Part shown: positions 17,180 to 25,101 of the stretch, piece after piece
Layout: every line of letters begins with the position of its first letter
Position numbering within the stretch: the first letter of the stretch is position 1
Assembly: GCA_023481285.1 (NCBI GenBank)
Contig: JAMCWL010000041.1
Location: 1 to 36,065 of the forward strand
Direction: 5' to 3'
Length of the DNA: 36,065 bases
Source of the DNA: Actinomycetota bacterium
Lineage (GTDB): Bacteria > Actinomycetota > Aquicultoria > Aquicultorales > JAMCWL01
The notes under the pieces: generated by a model
What the model saw: the letters and a program-made list of their open reading frames with translations, nothing else
Told to the model about the DNA's origin: nothing
Database searches by the model: none
Translations under genes and position numbers: made by a program

Positions 17180-17743
17180 TTATTTTTTATTATACTCCCG
17201 CATGGCCGCGGCGACACCGTATTTGACCAGGTAAATGACGGCGTCAGCAGCCCGAGCAACCGTCAAAGCTACTTCCTCGGCTTCCCCTTCGGGAAACGAC
17301 TCCAACACGTAGTCGGCCGCCTCTTTCTTGCCGGGTGGCCGGCCCACGCCGACTTTGACGCGCTCGAACTCGCCGCCGCCGACGTCCTCGATGACGGACT
17401 CGACCCCTAAATGACCGCCGCTGCCACCACTGGCTCGGATCCTGACTTGACCGGGTTCCAAGTCGATGTCGTCATGAACGACGATCAAGCTCTCCTGACC
17501 CAATTTAAAGTGGTCGAGAAGCATTTTTACCGCCCGGCCGCTTTTATTCATGAAGGTAATCGGCTTGGCGAGAGCGATTTGAACCTTATCAATTCTCCCG
17601 CGACCCCAGAGAGCGGAGCAACTCGTCTCCGGAAAAACGGCCCCCAGCTCTTCGGCCAGCTTATCCAGGACCATGAAGCCGGCATTATGGCGAGTGTTGG
17701 CGTATTCCGGCCCCGGGTTCCCCAGACCGACGATGAGGTACAT
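17180..17743 (-). CDS. pth: Peptidyl-tRNA hydrolase
   Basis: 187 residues, standard size. It frees tRNA from peptidyl-tRNAs that have fallen off the ribosome. Key sites: IVGLGNPGPEYANTRHNAGF contains Asn10 and the catalytic His; FMNKSG and LIVVHDDIDLEPGQVRIR supply the conserved Asn and Asp; GGSGGHLGVESV is the C-terminal substrate loop. Start ATG follows the rplY stop by one base (TAA-A-ATG), so the two are translationally coupled. The rplY-pth-mfd order matches Bacillus (ctc-pth-mfd). Confidence 0.96.
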   Translation of the reverse strand: MYLIVGLGNPGPEYANTRHNAGFMVLDKLAEELGAVFPETSCSALWGRGRIDKVQIALAKPITFMNKSGRAVKMLLDHFKLGQESLIVVHDDIDLEPGQVRIRASGGSGGHLGVESVIEDVGGGEFERVKVGVGRPPGKKEAADYVLESFPEGEAEEVALTVARAADAVIYLVKYGVAAAMREYNKK

Positions 17744-17744
17744 T

Positions 17745-18389
17745 TTATTCAGATGCCGCTTCCTCTGCGGTCTTGACCACCTCGGCTTCGGCTTCTTCAG
17801 CTTCTTCAGCTTCGACGGCCGGGACTTCGACCCGCGGCGAAAGTATGGAGACGACGACCTCGTCGGGATCGGTCAAGAGGGTCAGGTTCGGCGGGAGGGT
17901 AAGCTCTCTCACGTGAAAGCTCTCTCCAACCTGTAAATTAGAGACGTCCGCTTCAAGATGAGGCGGCATGTCGCCCGGCGTACCTTGGACTTCGACTTCC
18001 CATAGATGATGCTCGAGAATCCCGCCCATCTTGATGCCCGGCGCTTCTCCGACGGTCGCCACCGGAAGCGCGGTTGTTATCTCTTGGTCCATCGCGACCC
18101 TCTGGAAATCGACGTGGAGCACGCCGCCCTTGGCATGGCTAACCTGGATCTCCTTGATGAGTGCGGTCGGCTTGGCTCGATCACCGCCTATCAAAAGGCG
18201 CACAATGATATGAGCGCCCGCCTCCCCACGCGTAAGGCCGACGAACTCCCTCGCATCGACAGTAAGCGGGACTGGTTCGCCGTCATGACCATAGAGAACG
18301 ACGGGGATCTTGCCGGCAGCGCGCAACTTGCGCGCTATGCCTTTCCCCGTTTCTTGACGTTTTTCAGCTTTAAGCTCAGCTATCTCCAT
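17745..18389 (-). CDS. rplY: 50S ribosomal protein L25/Ctc (long form)
   Basis: 214 residues: an L25 domain that binds 5S rRNA (ELKAEKRQETGKGIARKLR, AAGKIPVVLYG), then the TL5/Ctc C-terminal beta domain (VDFQRVAMDQEITTALPV, GGILEHHLWEVEVQG) and an acidic Ala/Glu tail. The long form is the stress-linked Ctc type of Gram-positives. ATG 18389 was chosen because AGGAGGT lies 6-7 bases upstream; a TTG six bases further up is less suitable. Confidence 0.95.
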   Translation of the reverse strand: MEIAELKAEKRQETGKGIARKLRAAGKIPVVLYGHDGEPVPLTVDAREFVGLTRGEAGAHIIVRLLIGGDRAKPTALIKEIQVSHAKGGVLHVDFQRVAMDQEITTALPVATVGEAPGIKMGGILEHHLWEVEVQGTPGDMPPHLEADVSNLQVGESFHVRELTLPPNLTLLTDPDEVVVSILSPRVEVPAVEAEEAEEAEAEVVKTAEEAASE

Positions 18390-18432
18390 TAACAAACCTC
18401 CTCTTGCTCGATCAATCTCCCAGCACTCTTAA

Positions 18433-18530
18433 ACCGACCGATGACCGGAAAGTCTTTAAAAGCTTCGGTCCCCGGTCGTCGGTCAGCGGTCGCTTTTGTC
18501 CAGCGTCCAGCGTCTAGAGTCCGGTGTCCG
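18433..18530. repeat. Degenerate CGGTC/GTCC repeats between rplY and prs
   Basis: The spacer holds CCGACCGATGACCGG (18433-18447), then GGTC units (CGGTCGTCGGTCAGCGGTCG, near 18473-18492), then GTCCAGC units (GTCCAGCGTCCAGCGTC, from 18498). No ORF or terminator was seen. The same style of repeat occurs near 11731-11776 and 34042-34059. Confidence 0.6.
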
Positions 18531-18532
18531 CT

Positions 18533-19495
18533 TTAGGCATTCTCACCTTCAAAAAGATCACTAACCGACTGGTCCTCGTGGACGTTCCTTATCGCCTGGG
18601 CAAAAAGCTGTGCGATCGAGAGCATCCTGATCTTGCCGATCCTTTTCTCAGCCGGGACCGGCAGGGTGTTCGTCACGACGAGCTCCTTTATCGGCGACTT
18701 ATCAAGCCGCTCGATGGCCGGTCCCGAAAGGATGGGATGCGTCGCGCAGGCGTAGACTTCCTTCGCCCCTTGACTTATCAAGGTCTCCGCGCCGGTGACC
18801 AGGGTGCCCGCCGTATCAACCATGTCATCGATCATGACGCAAGTCTTCCCCTCAATATCGCCGATTACCTGGGATACCTCCACGATATTATGGGCAGGCC
18901 TGCTCTTGTGAAGAATAGCGAGCCCTCCCTGAAGCTTGTCCGCAAATTTCTTTGCCACTTTTACCCGCCCTACGTCGGGCGAAACGACGACAAGCTTGTC
19001 GAACTTCCTCTCAGCAAAGTAAAAGGCGAGGATCGGAAGGGCCGTCAGATGGTCGACCGGTGCGTTAAAGAAACCCTGGATTTGGCCGGCGTGGAGGTCC
19101 ATGGTAAGGACCCGGTTAATCCCAGCGGTCATTAAAAGGTCGGCAACAAGCTTGGCGGTTATCGGCTCCCTTGCCGCGGTTTTCTTATCCTGGCGGGCGT
19201 AACCATAATGCGGTATAACGGCGGAAATCCTCGCGGCGGACGCTCTTTTAAGGGCATCGACCATGATGAGCAGCTCTATCAGATTGTCGTTGATCGGCTG
19301 GCAAAGGGTCTGGACGATGAAGGCGTCGGTGCCCCTCACGCTCTCCCCATACCGCACATAGATTTCACCGTTCGAAAAATGGGAGAGTTTTACCTTGCCT
19401 AGCGCGATACCCAAATTCTCGGCTATCTCCTCCCCGAGTTCAGGGTAGGACTGCCCACAAAAGACCATCAACCGTCTACCGAGCCCGCTTGCCAT
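18533..19495 (-). CDS. prs: Ribose-phosphate pyrophosphokinase (PRPP synthetase)
   Basis: 320 residues. It makes PRPP from ribose 5-phosphate and ATP, feeding nucleotide, His and Trp synthesis. Seen: N-terminal FSNGEIYVRYGESVRG, YGYARQDKK (ATP-binding flexible loop), VLTMDLHAGQIQGFF (signature with the His of the metal site), VVVSPDVG and CVMIDDMVDTAGTL (the PRPP/ribose-phosphate loop). Two adjacent ATGs; GAGGG lies 3 bases before the first (19498) and 6 before the second (19495), so the second is preferred. It follows glmU by about 12 bases, as in Bacillus. Confidence 0.96.
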   Translation of the reverse strand: MASGLGRRLMVFCGQSYPELGEEIAENLGIALGKVKLSHFSNGEIYVRYGESVRGTDAFIVQTLCQPINDNLIELLIMVDALKRASAARISAVIPHYGYARQDKKTAAREPITAKLVADLLMTAGINRVLTMDLHAGQIQGFFNAPVDHLTALPILAFYFAERKFDKLVVVSPDVGRVKVAKKFADKLQGGLAILHKSRPAHNIVEVSQVIGDIEGKTCVMIDDMVDTAGTLVTGAETLISQGAKEVYACATHPILSGPAIERLDKSPIKELVVTNTLPVPAEKRIGKIRMLSIAQLFAQAIRNVHEDQSVSDLFEGENA

Positions 19496-19507
19496 CATCG
19501 TCCCTCG

Positions 19508-20908
19508 TCACCTCTTACTTCTGCGTTCTACGCTCTTCTTACCTCTGCTTTCACGACGCTTTTTGGCCCAGCCGATACTGTTCTTTTGCTCGCTTCTCTC
19601 GAGGCCGAGCGAATCGGCCGGGACGTCCTTAGTTATCACCGAACCGGCCCCGGTGAAAGCACCCTTTCCTATCCTGACGGGCGCGACGAGCATCGTATCG
19701 CTCCCGACAAAGGCGTCTTCCTCGACAACCGTTTCGTGCTTCTCGAAACCGTCGAAGTTGCAGGTGATCGTGCCAGCGCCCAGGTTGGCGCCCTTGCCGA
19801 TCTTGGCGTCTCCGACATAGGAAAGGTGAGGCACTTTGGCCTCCTCCTCGATCTCGCTCTGTTTTACTTCAACGAATCCACCGATCTTGGCACCCCGGCC
19901 GATCCTGGTCCCCGGCCTGACGTGACAGAAGGGGCCAAGAACCGCTCGATCCTCGATCGTCGCACTCTTCAAGACCGCCTGCTCGACCTGGACCTCATCT
20001 CCAATCGAGCAATCGACGATCCGGACGTTGGGCCCGATCTCGCACTCCTCCCCAATCACGGTCTCACCCTCGATATAACAGTTCGGGTGGATAGTGGTAT
20101 CCCTCCCTATCCTTACCGTTGATGAGATGAACGTGAGGTCGGGTTCGACAATCGTCACGCCGGAGAACATATGGCACTCGTTTATTCGGCGGCGCAAGAT
20201 CCGGGCCGCCCGGGCGAGCTGGCTTCTCGAATTCACACCGAGCCCCTCGGCAGGCTCTTCGACCGTGCAAGCGACGATTTTCTCTCCTTGCAAAGCGAGG
20301 ATTTCAACCGCGTCCGTTAGATAGTACTCCTTCTGAGCGTTTTCCACGCTTATCCGACCGAGCGCAAAGAGCAGAGCATCCTTCTTGAAGCAGTAGGTGC
20401 CGGCGTTTATCTCGTCGATCAGACGTTCCTCTGGAGATGCGTCTTTTTCCTCAACGATCTTCAGAACACGATTTCCATCGCGAACGATCCTGCCGTAGCC
20501 GGTGCGGTCCGTGGGCTTGGCGGTCAGCAACGAAACCGCAGCGCCGCTTTTTTCTCGCGAAGAAACCAGACCGGTCAAAGTGCGCCCGGTGATGAGAGGT
20601 GTGTCGCCGCAGATAATCATCACTTGCCCCTCAAAACCCTCGAGTTCTGGAATAGCCTGCATGACTGCATGGCCGGTTCCCAACTGCTCTTCCTGAATGG
20701 CTATCCGCACGCCCCCGTTAATTCTCTGGCGCACCAACTCTGAGCCGTGCCCCACCACGACGACGATCCGTTCCGGCTCAAGAGTCCTGGCGGCGTCGAC
20801 GACGTAAGCGATCATCGGCTGGCCCAGGATTTCATGGAGAACCTTGGGCTTCTTCGACTTCATGCGGGTTCCCTCACCGGCGGCGAGGATGATAACGGCT
20901 AAATTCAC
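19508..20908 (-). CDS. glmU: Bifunctional UDP-GlcNAc pyrophosphorylase / glucosamine-1-phosphate acetyltransferase
   Basis: 466 residues. It makes UDP-N-acetylglucosamine for peptidoglycan and other glycans. N-terminal uridylyltransferase: VIILAAGEGTRMKSKKPKVL, EEQLGTGHAV, GDTPLI and EINAGTY. C-terminal left-handed beta helix: hexapeptide repeats from about 255, with HLSYVGDAKIG and GAGTITCNFDGF holding acetyl-CoA/GlcN-1-P residues. The start is GTG with GAGAGG about 6-8 bases upstream. The C-terminal tail (about 15 residues after IGWAKKRRES) is rich in Arg, Lys, Ser and Glu and comes from a purine-rich repetitive DNA tract, so it looks like a repeat that moved the stop codon. Upstream lie tandem 12-base repeats and a structured element. 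Confidence 0.96.
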   Translation of the reverse strand: MNLAVIILAAGEGTRMKSKKPKVLHEILGQPMIAYVVDAARTLEPERIVVVVGHGSELVRQRINGGVRIAIQEEQLGTGHAVMQAIPELEGFEGQVMIICGDTPLITGRTLTGLVSSREKSGAAVSLLTAKPTDRTGYGRIVRDGNRVLKIVEEKDASPEERLIDEINAGTYCFKKDALLFALGRISVENAQKEYYLTDAVEILALQGEKIVACTVEEPAEGLGVNSRSQLARAARILRRRINECHMFSGVTIVEPDLTFISSTVRIGRDTTIHPNCYIEGETVIGEECEIGPNVRIVDCSIGDEVQVEQAVLKSATIEDRAVLGPFCHVRPGTRIGRGAKIGGFVEVKQSEIEEEAKVPHLSYVGDAKIGKGANLGAGTITCNFDGFEKHETVVEEDAFVGSDTMLVAPVRIGKGAFTGAGSVITKDVPADSLGLERSEQKNSIGWAKKRRESRGKKSVERRSKR

Positions 20909-20930
20909 GGGGAAACCTCTCCAAACTGTC

Positions 20931-20960
20931 TACCGATAGACCTAAATATACCAATAGACC
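20931..20960 (-). repeat. Tandem 12-base repeats before glmU
   Basis: On the minus strand GGTCTATTGGTA (20949-20960) and GGTCTATCGGTA (20931-20942) differ by one base and are 18 bases apart, 23 bases and more before the GTG. Candidate regulator sites or part of the leader. Confidence 0.5.
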
Positions 20961-20979
20961 ATATCGAATAAATGACAAA

Positions 20980-21038
20980 GCACGCCACCCATCACTCTGG
21001 CCGGTAGTCGGGCTCTCGCCCGAGAGTGAGAAGCGTGC
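20980..21038 (-). terminator. Nested stem-loop between spoVG and glmU
   Basis: Three nested paired segments: GCACGC/GCGTGC (outer), CACTC/GAGTG (middle) and TCGGGC/GCCCGA with a four-base loop (inner). On the minus strand it is followed by TTTGTCATTT, a weak T-rich stretch, 64 bases after the spoVG stop. It probably terminates the spoVG transcript; a structured leader of glmU is possible. Confidence 0.45.
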
Positions 21039-21101
21039 CAGCTTGTAAAAGTGTATCACTGCTTGCCACTTCGCTGCTAGACCCTATCGGCGATTACCTC
21101 T

Positions 21102-21362
21102 CTACCCTACCCCGATCTGTTGCTTGTACTCCGCTAGAACCGCCACCTGGATACGCTCCCGCGTCTCGCTGTTGATCGGGTGAGCGATGTCGCGAAACTC
21201 TCCGTTTGGCAGTTTTCGGCTCGGCATGGCGACGAAAAGGCCTCTTTCACCTTCGACGATCCTGAGATCGTGCACGACGAACTCGTCATCGATGGTGATG
21301 CTGGCGATCGCTTTCACCTTATTCATTTCCACCTGTCGGATGCTCACTTTGGTGATGTCCAT
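21102..21362 (-). CDS. spoVG: SpoVG-family RNA/DNA-binding regulator
   Basis: 86 residues, typical of Spo[13 protein letters not shown], a central [23 protein letters not shown], and the signature [21 protein letters not shown]. The C-terminal helix holds the basic residues thought to bind nucleic acid. The ATG at 21362 was chosen because AAAGGAG sits 8 bases upstream; an in-frame GTG at 21383 overlaps the ridA stop and is rejected. It lies 17 bases after ridA, as in Bacillus (yabJ-spoVG). Confidence 0.95.
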   Translation of the reverse strand: MDITKVSIRQVEMNKVKAIASITIDDEFVVHDLRIVEGERGLFVAMPSRKLPNGEFRDIAHPINSETRERIQVAVLAEYKQQIGVG

Positions 21363-21379
21363 GCTCGCTACTCCTTTAC

Positions 21380-21769
21380 TCACTTCTCGCCAACGCTCAA
21401 CGCTATGGCTGAGACCTCTATCCCCGCCCCTTTAGGGAGACGAGCAACCTCCACGACCTCTCTAGCGGGAGGATCGGCGCTAAAGTAGTCGGAAAAAACC
21501 TTGTTCATTTCCTCAAACCAATCAAGGTCAGCCAAAAAAACCGTCAGTTTGAGCACCTCATCAAGCGAGCTCCCGGCGGCCCCAAGCACCATTTTAAGAT
21601 TCTCGATGACCCTTTTGGTCTGTTCCCGCGCTCCACCCACCACCATCTCGCCGGTTGATGGGTCGATTGGAATTTGACCGGACGCAAATACAAGATTCCC
21701 GGCCTTGACTCCCTGTGAATAGGCCCCTATCGGCTTTGGCGCATTTTGGGTCGTTATACGAACCTTCAT
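21380..21769 (-). CDS. ridA: RidA family reactive intermediate deaminase
   Basis: 129 residues. RidA hydrolyses enamine/imine intermediates such as 2-aminoacrylate released by PLP enzymes. Seen: [21 protein letters not shown], the family middle [13 protein letters not shown], and the active-site Arg in [24 protein letters not shown]. Two adjacent ATGs; GGAG is one base before 21772 and four before 21769, so 21769 is preferred. It is the Bacillus yabJ equivalent, between the nucleotidyltransferase gene and spoVG. Confidence 0.95.
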   Translation of the reverse strand: MKVRITTQNAPKPIGAYSQGVKAGNLVFASGQIPIDPSTGEMVVGGAREQTKRVIENLKMVLGAAGSSLDEVLKLTVFLADLDWFEEMNKVFSDYFSADPPAREVVEVARLPKGAGIEVSAIALSVGEK

Positions 21770-21808
21770 CATTCTCCAAAAGCCCTTAAGATAGCGTACG
21801 TTTCCTTA

Positions 21809-22570
21809 TTAATTCGGAGCGCTCAAATTTTTTCCTGCTAAATAGGCGCTAATAATTTCCAAATCAGAAAGCTTATCGATATCGAGCCCGATCTCCGGAA
21901 AAGGCGAGATAATAGCCGCGACCGGGGAATTGAGTATCTGCCCGACGCGCCTCTCCACCTCGGCAACCGACACGTTTCCGAGGAACAGCCCGAGAATGAA
22001 CCTGACCCCCAGCAGCCGGGCAAGCTTGACGGGGCTCTTTCGCAAAGCGTAAGTCTCCTCCAGCAGCTCCACGTTGCTCTCTATAAGCGTTGGGTCGGCC
22101 AGAGTCAGGTTCCCCCCGGTAAAACGCCCTTCCTTAATCTTAACATACGTCCGCTTCATGGTGTAGAAGAACGCTCTGGCTACGGATTCGGGTATGATGG
22201 GATAGTAGAGTCTAGCCTCCCTATCCTCACAGCGCTTAAGGAAATCGCTGACGGCTTCGGGCGTTAAGAGGGGAATGTCTGATGAGAGAATGAGAACCAT
22301 CCGGTCTGATTTTAGCGCGCCCACGCCGAGAGCGATATTTTGAGTGAGCGTCCCGTCGTTTTCCGCGACGGCATCGGCTTTCGCCTTCCAGACGCCATCG
22401 ATTCCAGGGGGAATGACAACGCAGATCCGATCGATCTCGGGACACGCGACTAGTGCGTCGAGAACATACTCGACCATCGGCTTGCCATTTATATCGATTA
22501 CACCTTTAACTGGAGCGTCTGCCAGGTTCTTGCTGCTTCCACCAGCGAGGATTACGGCGTCGGCTATCAA
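21809..22570 (-). CDS. MobA-like nucleotidyltransferase of unknown substrate
   Basis: 253 residues with a GT-A/MobA-like NTP-transferase fold: ADAVILAGGSSKN (nucleotide loop), a Lys at PVKGVIDINGKPMVEYVLDAL, and SSDIPLL, where the Asp would bind Mg-NTP. The C-terminal half (after about 130) is not recognised and may set the acceptor. Families include molybdenum-cofactor cytidylyl/guanylyltransferases, CTP:phosphocholine and other sugar-1-P enzymes; none can be chosen. Start TTG 22570 has GGAG 7 bases upstream. In Bacillus purR occupies this place between ispE and ridA. Confidence 0.75.
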   Translation of the reverse strand: MIADAVILAGGSSKNLADAPVKGVIDINGKPMVEYVLDALVACPEIDRICVVIPPGIDGVWKAKADAVAENDGTLTQNIALGVGALKSDRMVLILSSDIPLLTPEAVSDFLKRCEDREARLYYPIIPESVARAFFYTMKRTYVKIKEGRFTGGNLTLADPTLIESNVELLEETYALRKSPVKLARLLGVRFILGLFLGNVSVAEVERRVGQILNSPVAAIISPFPEIGLDIDKLSDLEIISAYLAGKNLSAPN

Positions 22571-22662
22571 TCCACATCTCCGCTTGAGCCAATCGGTTAC
22601 TCGTTCCTTGCTCTAATCTTATCAGACTTCATCCCTGGCTCATAATGCTTTTGCTTGGTATG

Positions 22663-23541
22663 CTAGTGCCGATCTACTATATCGATTCCCCGCCTGCTGG
22701 GAAGTGCGAGGCCAACGAATGCATCCGGAAAGGCGCTCCTCATCTCCTCGGCCGCCTTCTCGCCTCGCCCAACCTCAAATAGCCCGAAGACGGTCGGGCC
22801 GCTCCCGGATAGAGAGACCCCAAGAGCACCAACCGAGGAAAGATCATTCAGAACCTTCTCGATCTCCGGGCACAGATAGAGCGCGGCGACCTGAAGTCGG
22901 TTGTCAAGAGCTGCAGCTATTTGGTCGAGGGTCCCAACCTCAAGAGCGGAGAGCATGGCGTCAATGTGGCCCAGTGGTCTCATCCCCAGGCGGTCCAGGG
23001 TCGAATAAATTTGTGGGGTGGAGAGGGTAAAAGCCGGAGTAACCAGGACAAACTCTGCCTCGGGCATGGCCGGCAGGTTCGAAAGCCGGTCGCCCTTCCC
23101 CTCGGCAAGCATGGTCCCCCCCGTCAAGCAGAAAGGAACGTCCGCGCCTATTGAAGCGCCCATCTCGACGAGCTCGGTTGCCCCAAGACCAGCTCCTGAA
23201 AGCTCATTTAACCCGATAAGAGTGGCCGCCGCGTCGGTCGAGCCGCCCGCGAGACCGGCGGCGACCGGAATTCGCTTCGAAATCTCGACCCGTATCTCCG
23301 GCGCAGCTTCCGGCCCAACGCGAGCTTTGAAGGTTTCGAAAGCCCGGTATGCAAGGTTATCGACCCCGCAGATGTCGGGGCGCTCCGGGCAGACCACACC
23401 GGTTTTCCTGGCTAATTCGATTTTTACGGCGTCCGCAAGCGAGATGCTCTGCATGACTGATCTTATCGCGTGATAGCCATCTGGAAAGCGATCGACGACG
23501 TCCAGATAGAGATTGATTTTCGCGTGGGCGGCTAATCGCAC
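22663..23541 (-). CDS. ispE: 4-diphosphocytidyl-2-C-methyl-D-erythritol kinase
   Basis: 292 residues, GHMP kinase family. It phosphorylates CDP-ME in the MEP isoprenoid pathway. Seen: AHAKINLYLDVVDRFPDGYH (N-terminal substrate motif with Lys-Asn), VAAGLAGGSTDAAATLIGL (glycine-rich ATP loop) and ADVPFCLTGGT; GVSLSGSGPTVFGLF is the C-terminal GHMP motif. GTG 23541 was chosen because GGGGG lies 5 bases upstream; TTG 23553 lies inside the terminator T-tract. The terminator of veg ends just before this ribosome binding site (see findings). Confidence 0.95.
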   Translation of the reverse strand: MRLAAHAKINLYLDVVDRFPDGYHAIRSVMQSISLADAVKIELARKTGVVCPERPDICGVDNLAYRAFETFKARVGPEAAPEIRVEISKRIPVAAGLAGGSTDAAATLIGLNELSGAGLGATELVEMGASIGADVPFCLTGGTMLAEGKGDRLSNLPAMPEAEFVLVTPAFTLSTPQIYSTLDRLGMRPLGHIDAMLSALEVGTLDQIAAALDNRLQVAALYLCPEIEKVLNDLSSVGALGVSLSGSGPTVFGLFEVGRGEKAAEEMRSAFPDAFVGLALPSRRGIDIVDRH

Positions 23542-23551
23542 GGAGACCCCC

Positions 23552-23579
23552 AAAAAGAAGGCGACGCTAAAGCGTCGCC
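23552..23579 (-). terminator. Rho-independent terminator after veg, abutting ispE
   Basis: Minus strand GGCGACGCT-TT-AGCGTCGCC (23579-23560), a perfect 9-base palindrome, then TTCTTTTT (23559-23552). It lies 31 bases after the veg stop, and its T-tract ends at the ispE ribosome binding site. Confidence 0.85.
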
Positions 23580-23609
23580 ACCATATCCCTCTTTTATGCT
23601 ATTTGCGCC

Positions 23610-23897
23610 CTAAAAGAGCCAGGGGAGCAGGTTCTCGCCGTTCTGCGGGTGGGACAGCTCGACCGTCTTCGTTAAAATGTCCACGTAGCTGTATGATACC
23701 CGTCTGCTGCGATTTCTTTTCTCGTCAACTTTCACGACGAATAGATTAGGATGGGTCTCCTCCAGCACACCTTCCCGCTCGACGACCTTACAGCGACCGA
23801 GATTGGTCTTCAGCCGCATTTTCGCCCCTACGTAACATCTCAGGTCCTTGCGAATTCTTTCCATCACCTGCGCTTGCGGTAGCTGGCTAACTGCCAT
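23610..23897 (-). CDS. veg: Veg family protein
   Basis: 95 residues: MAVSQLPQAQVMERIRKDL, then the basic KMRLKTNLGRCKVVEREGVL, and FVVKVDEKRNRSRRVSYSY, typical of Veg (DUF1021). In Bacillus Veg influences biofilm formation; its mechanism is not well settled. The ATG at 23897 was chosen because the upstream frame (17 more residues) lacks a ribosome binding site, while GAGAGG lies about 9 bases before 23897. A promoter (23930-23958) precedes it and a terminator follows, so it is probably a one-gene unit. The veg-ispE neighbourhood is as in Bacillus. Confidence 0.92.
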   Translation of the reverse strand: MAVSQLPQAQVMERIRKDLRCYVGAKMRLKTNLGRCKVVEREGVLEETHPNLFVVKVDEKRNRSRRVSYSYVDILTKTVELSHPQNGENLLPWLF

Positions 23898-23929
23898 TCC
23901 GGTAATCCTCTCCTTAATATGGTCAATAA

Positions 23930-23958
23930 ATTTTAACGCAAAAGCCAAGATAATTCAA
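23930..23958 (-). promoter_or_regulatory. SigA-type promoter of veg
   Basis: Minus strand: TTGAAT (23953-23958), a 17-base spacer, TAAAAT (23930-23935). It lies about 33 bases before the veg ATG. Confidence 0.6.
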
Positions 23959-24070
23959 GCAATTCTGTTGAGAAATACGCCCTTGAAGGTTGTTGTGCTC
24001 TCCACACTAGGGGGCTTGGGCGGTTGAGTAATGGTTTTATACACCCGCTCGCACAATTTTAAACGGGCCC

Positions 24071-25066
24071 TTAGGCCGCCCCGTAACCCGCCATTCGGCG
24101 CTCGAGCTCCGCTAGACTGAGAAGGCCCTCGGTCGCCCCTGACCTCGAAACCACGGCGGCCGAGTTCATCGACGCGAGCGTCATAGCGCGTTTAACGTCG
24201 AAGCCGGACATTAGGGCGGCCACCAGAGTCGCGCCGTACGCGTCGCCCGCCCCCGTCGTATCGTGAACTTCCACTGGAATCGCTTCCTGCTCGTGAACGC
24301 CGGAAGCATCAAAAGCGCAGCTCCCCTCGCGACCTTCCGTTATGACGACCAATCTCGGCCCCATTCTCGACAGCGTCTTGAGGAGCGCCACCCGGTCATC
24401 CCGGTCGACATTCGCCTCAAGTGACCTTGCGAGTGCGCAACCCTCCTCGTAGTTTACGATCAAGACGCTCGTCTCCTTCAGTATGTCTTTCAGCCCTCGA
24501 TAGCCGGCCCGGAGCTGAAGCGAACCTGGATTGAGCGCAAGCTGCTTGCCCCGCCTTCGGGCGAATTCGGCGAGCTGCGGAAGGAGAGCCGCTCCTCGGC
24601 CGGTAAGCGAGGTCACATAAAACCAGCGCACCCTCTCAAGAAGCGCCCATTCCGCGATCTCCAGATGGTCGTTAGCTCCCCGGTAGAGAAAGGAGATGTG
24701 GTCGCGCTCGACGACTATGATGACCGACAGCGCCGTCGCGATGTGCGCGTCGAATCTTACCAGGCTCGTGTCGACTCCTCGCTGCCCAAGCAGGGCTTTT
24801 ATCCTGTGACCGGAGCCATCATCGCCGACAGAGAGCGCCGCCGCCGCCTTGAGGCCCAGGCGAGCAAAGCAGGTCGCACTGTTATGCCCGCCACCTCCCT
24901 GAGTGAGGTAAACCTCCTCCGGGATGATTTTTTCGCCATACTCGAATGCGACAAGTTGGGCGCGGTGTTTTTCCGGCGCGGGAATTATGCGCGCTTTACT
25001 CGTCCTGAAAAAGATATCCCTGGTAGCTCCGCCGATCGAGATTACATCCAACGAGGATTTGGTCAT
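24071..25066 (-). CDS. PfkB-family carbohydrate/nucleoside kinase
   Basis: 331 residues of the ribokinase/PfkB fold: DVISIGGATRDIFF at the start, GGGGHNSATCFARLGLKA (sugar-binding signature 1) and VHDTTGAGDAYGATLVAAL (signature 2, with the catalytic Asp in GAGD). The substrate cannot be told; relatives phosphorylate ribose, adenosine, fructose 1-P and others. Start ATG 25066; no clear ribosome binding site was found. It follows rsmA by 35 bases on the same strand and has no counterpart at this place in Bacillus. Confidence 0.88.
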   Translation of the reverse strand: MTKSSLDVISIGGATRDIFFRTSKARIIPAPEKHRAQLVAFEYGEKIIPEEVYLTQGGGGHNSATCFARLGLKAAAALSVGDDGSGHRIKALLGQRGVDTSLVRFDAHIATALSVIIVVERDHISFLYRGANDHLEIAEWALLERVRWFYVTSLTGRGAALLPQLAEFARRRGKQLALNPGSLQLRAGYRGLKDILKETSVLIVNYEEGCALARSLEANVDRDDRVALLKTLSRMGPRLVVITEGREGSCAFDASGVHEQEAIPVEVHDTTGAGDAYGATLVAALMSGFDVKRAMTLASMNSAAVVSRSGATEGLLSLAELERRMAGYGAA

Positions 25067-25101
25067 GAGGAGTTTATTCCCGCGTGAGGGAAAGAGTGTT
25101 C

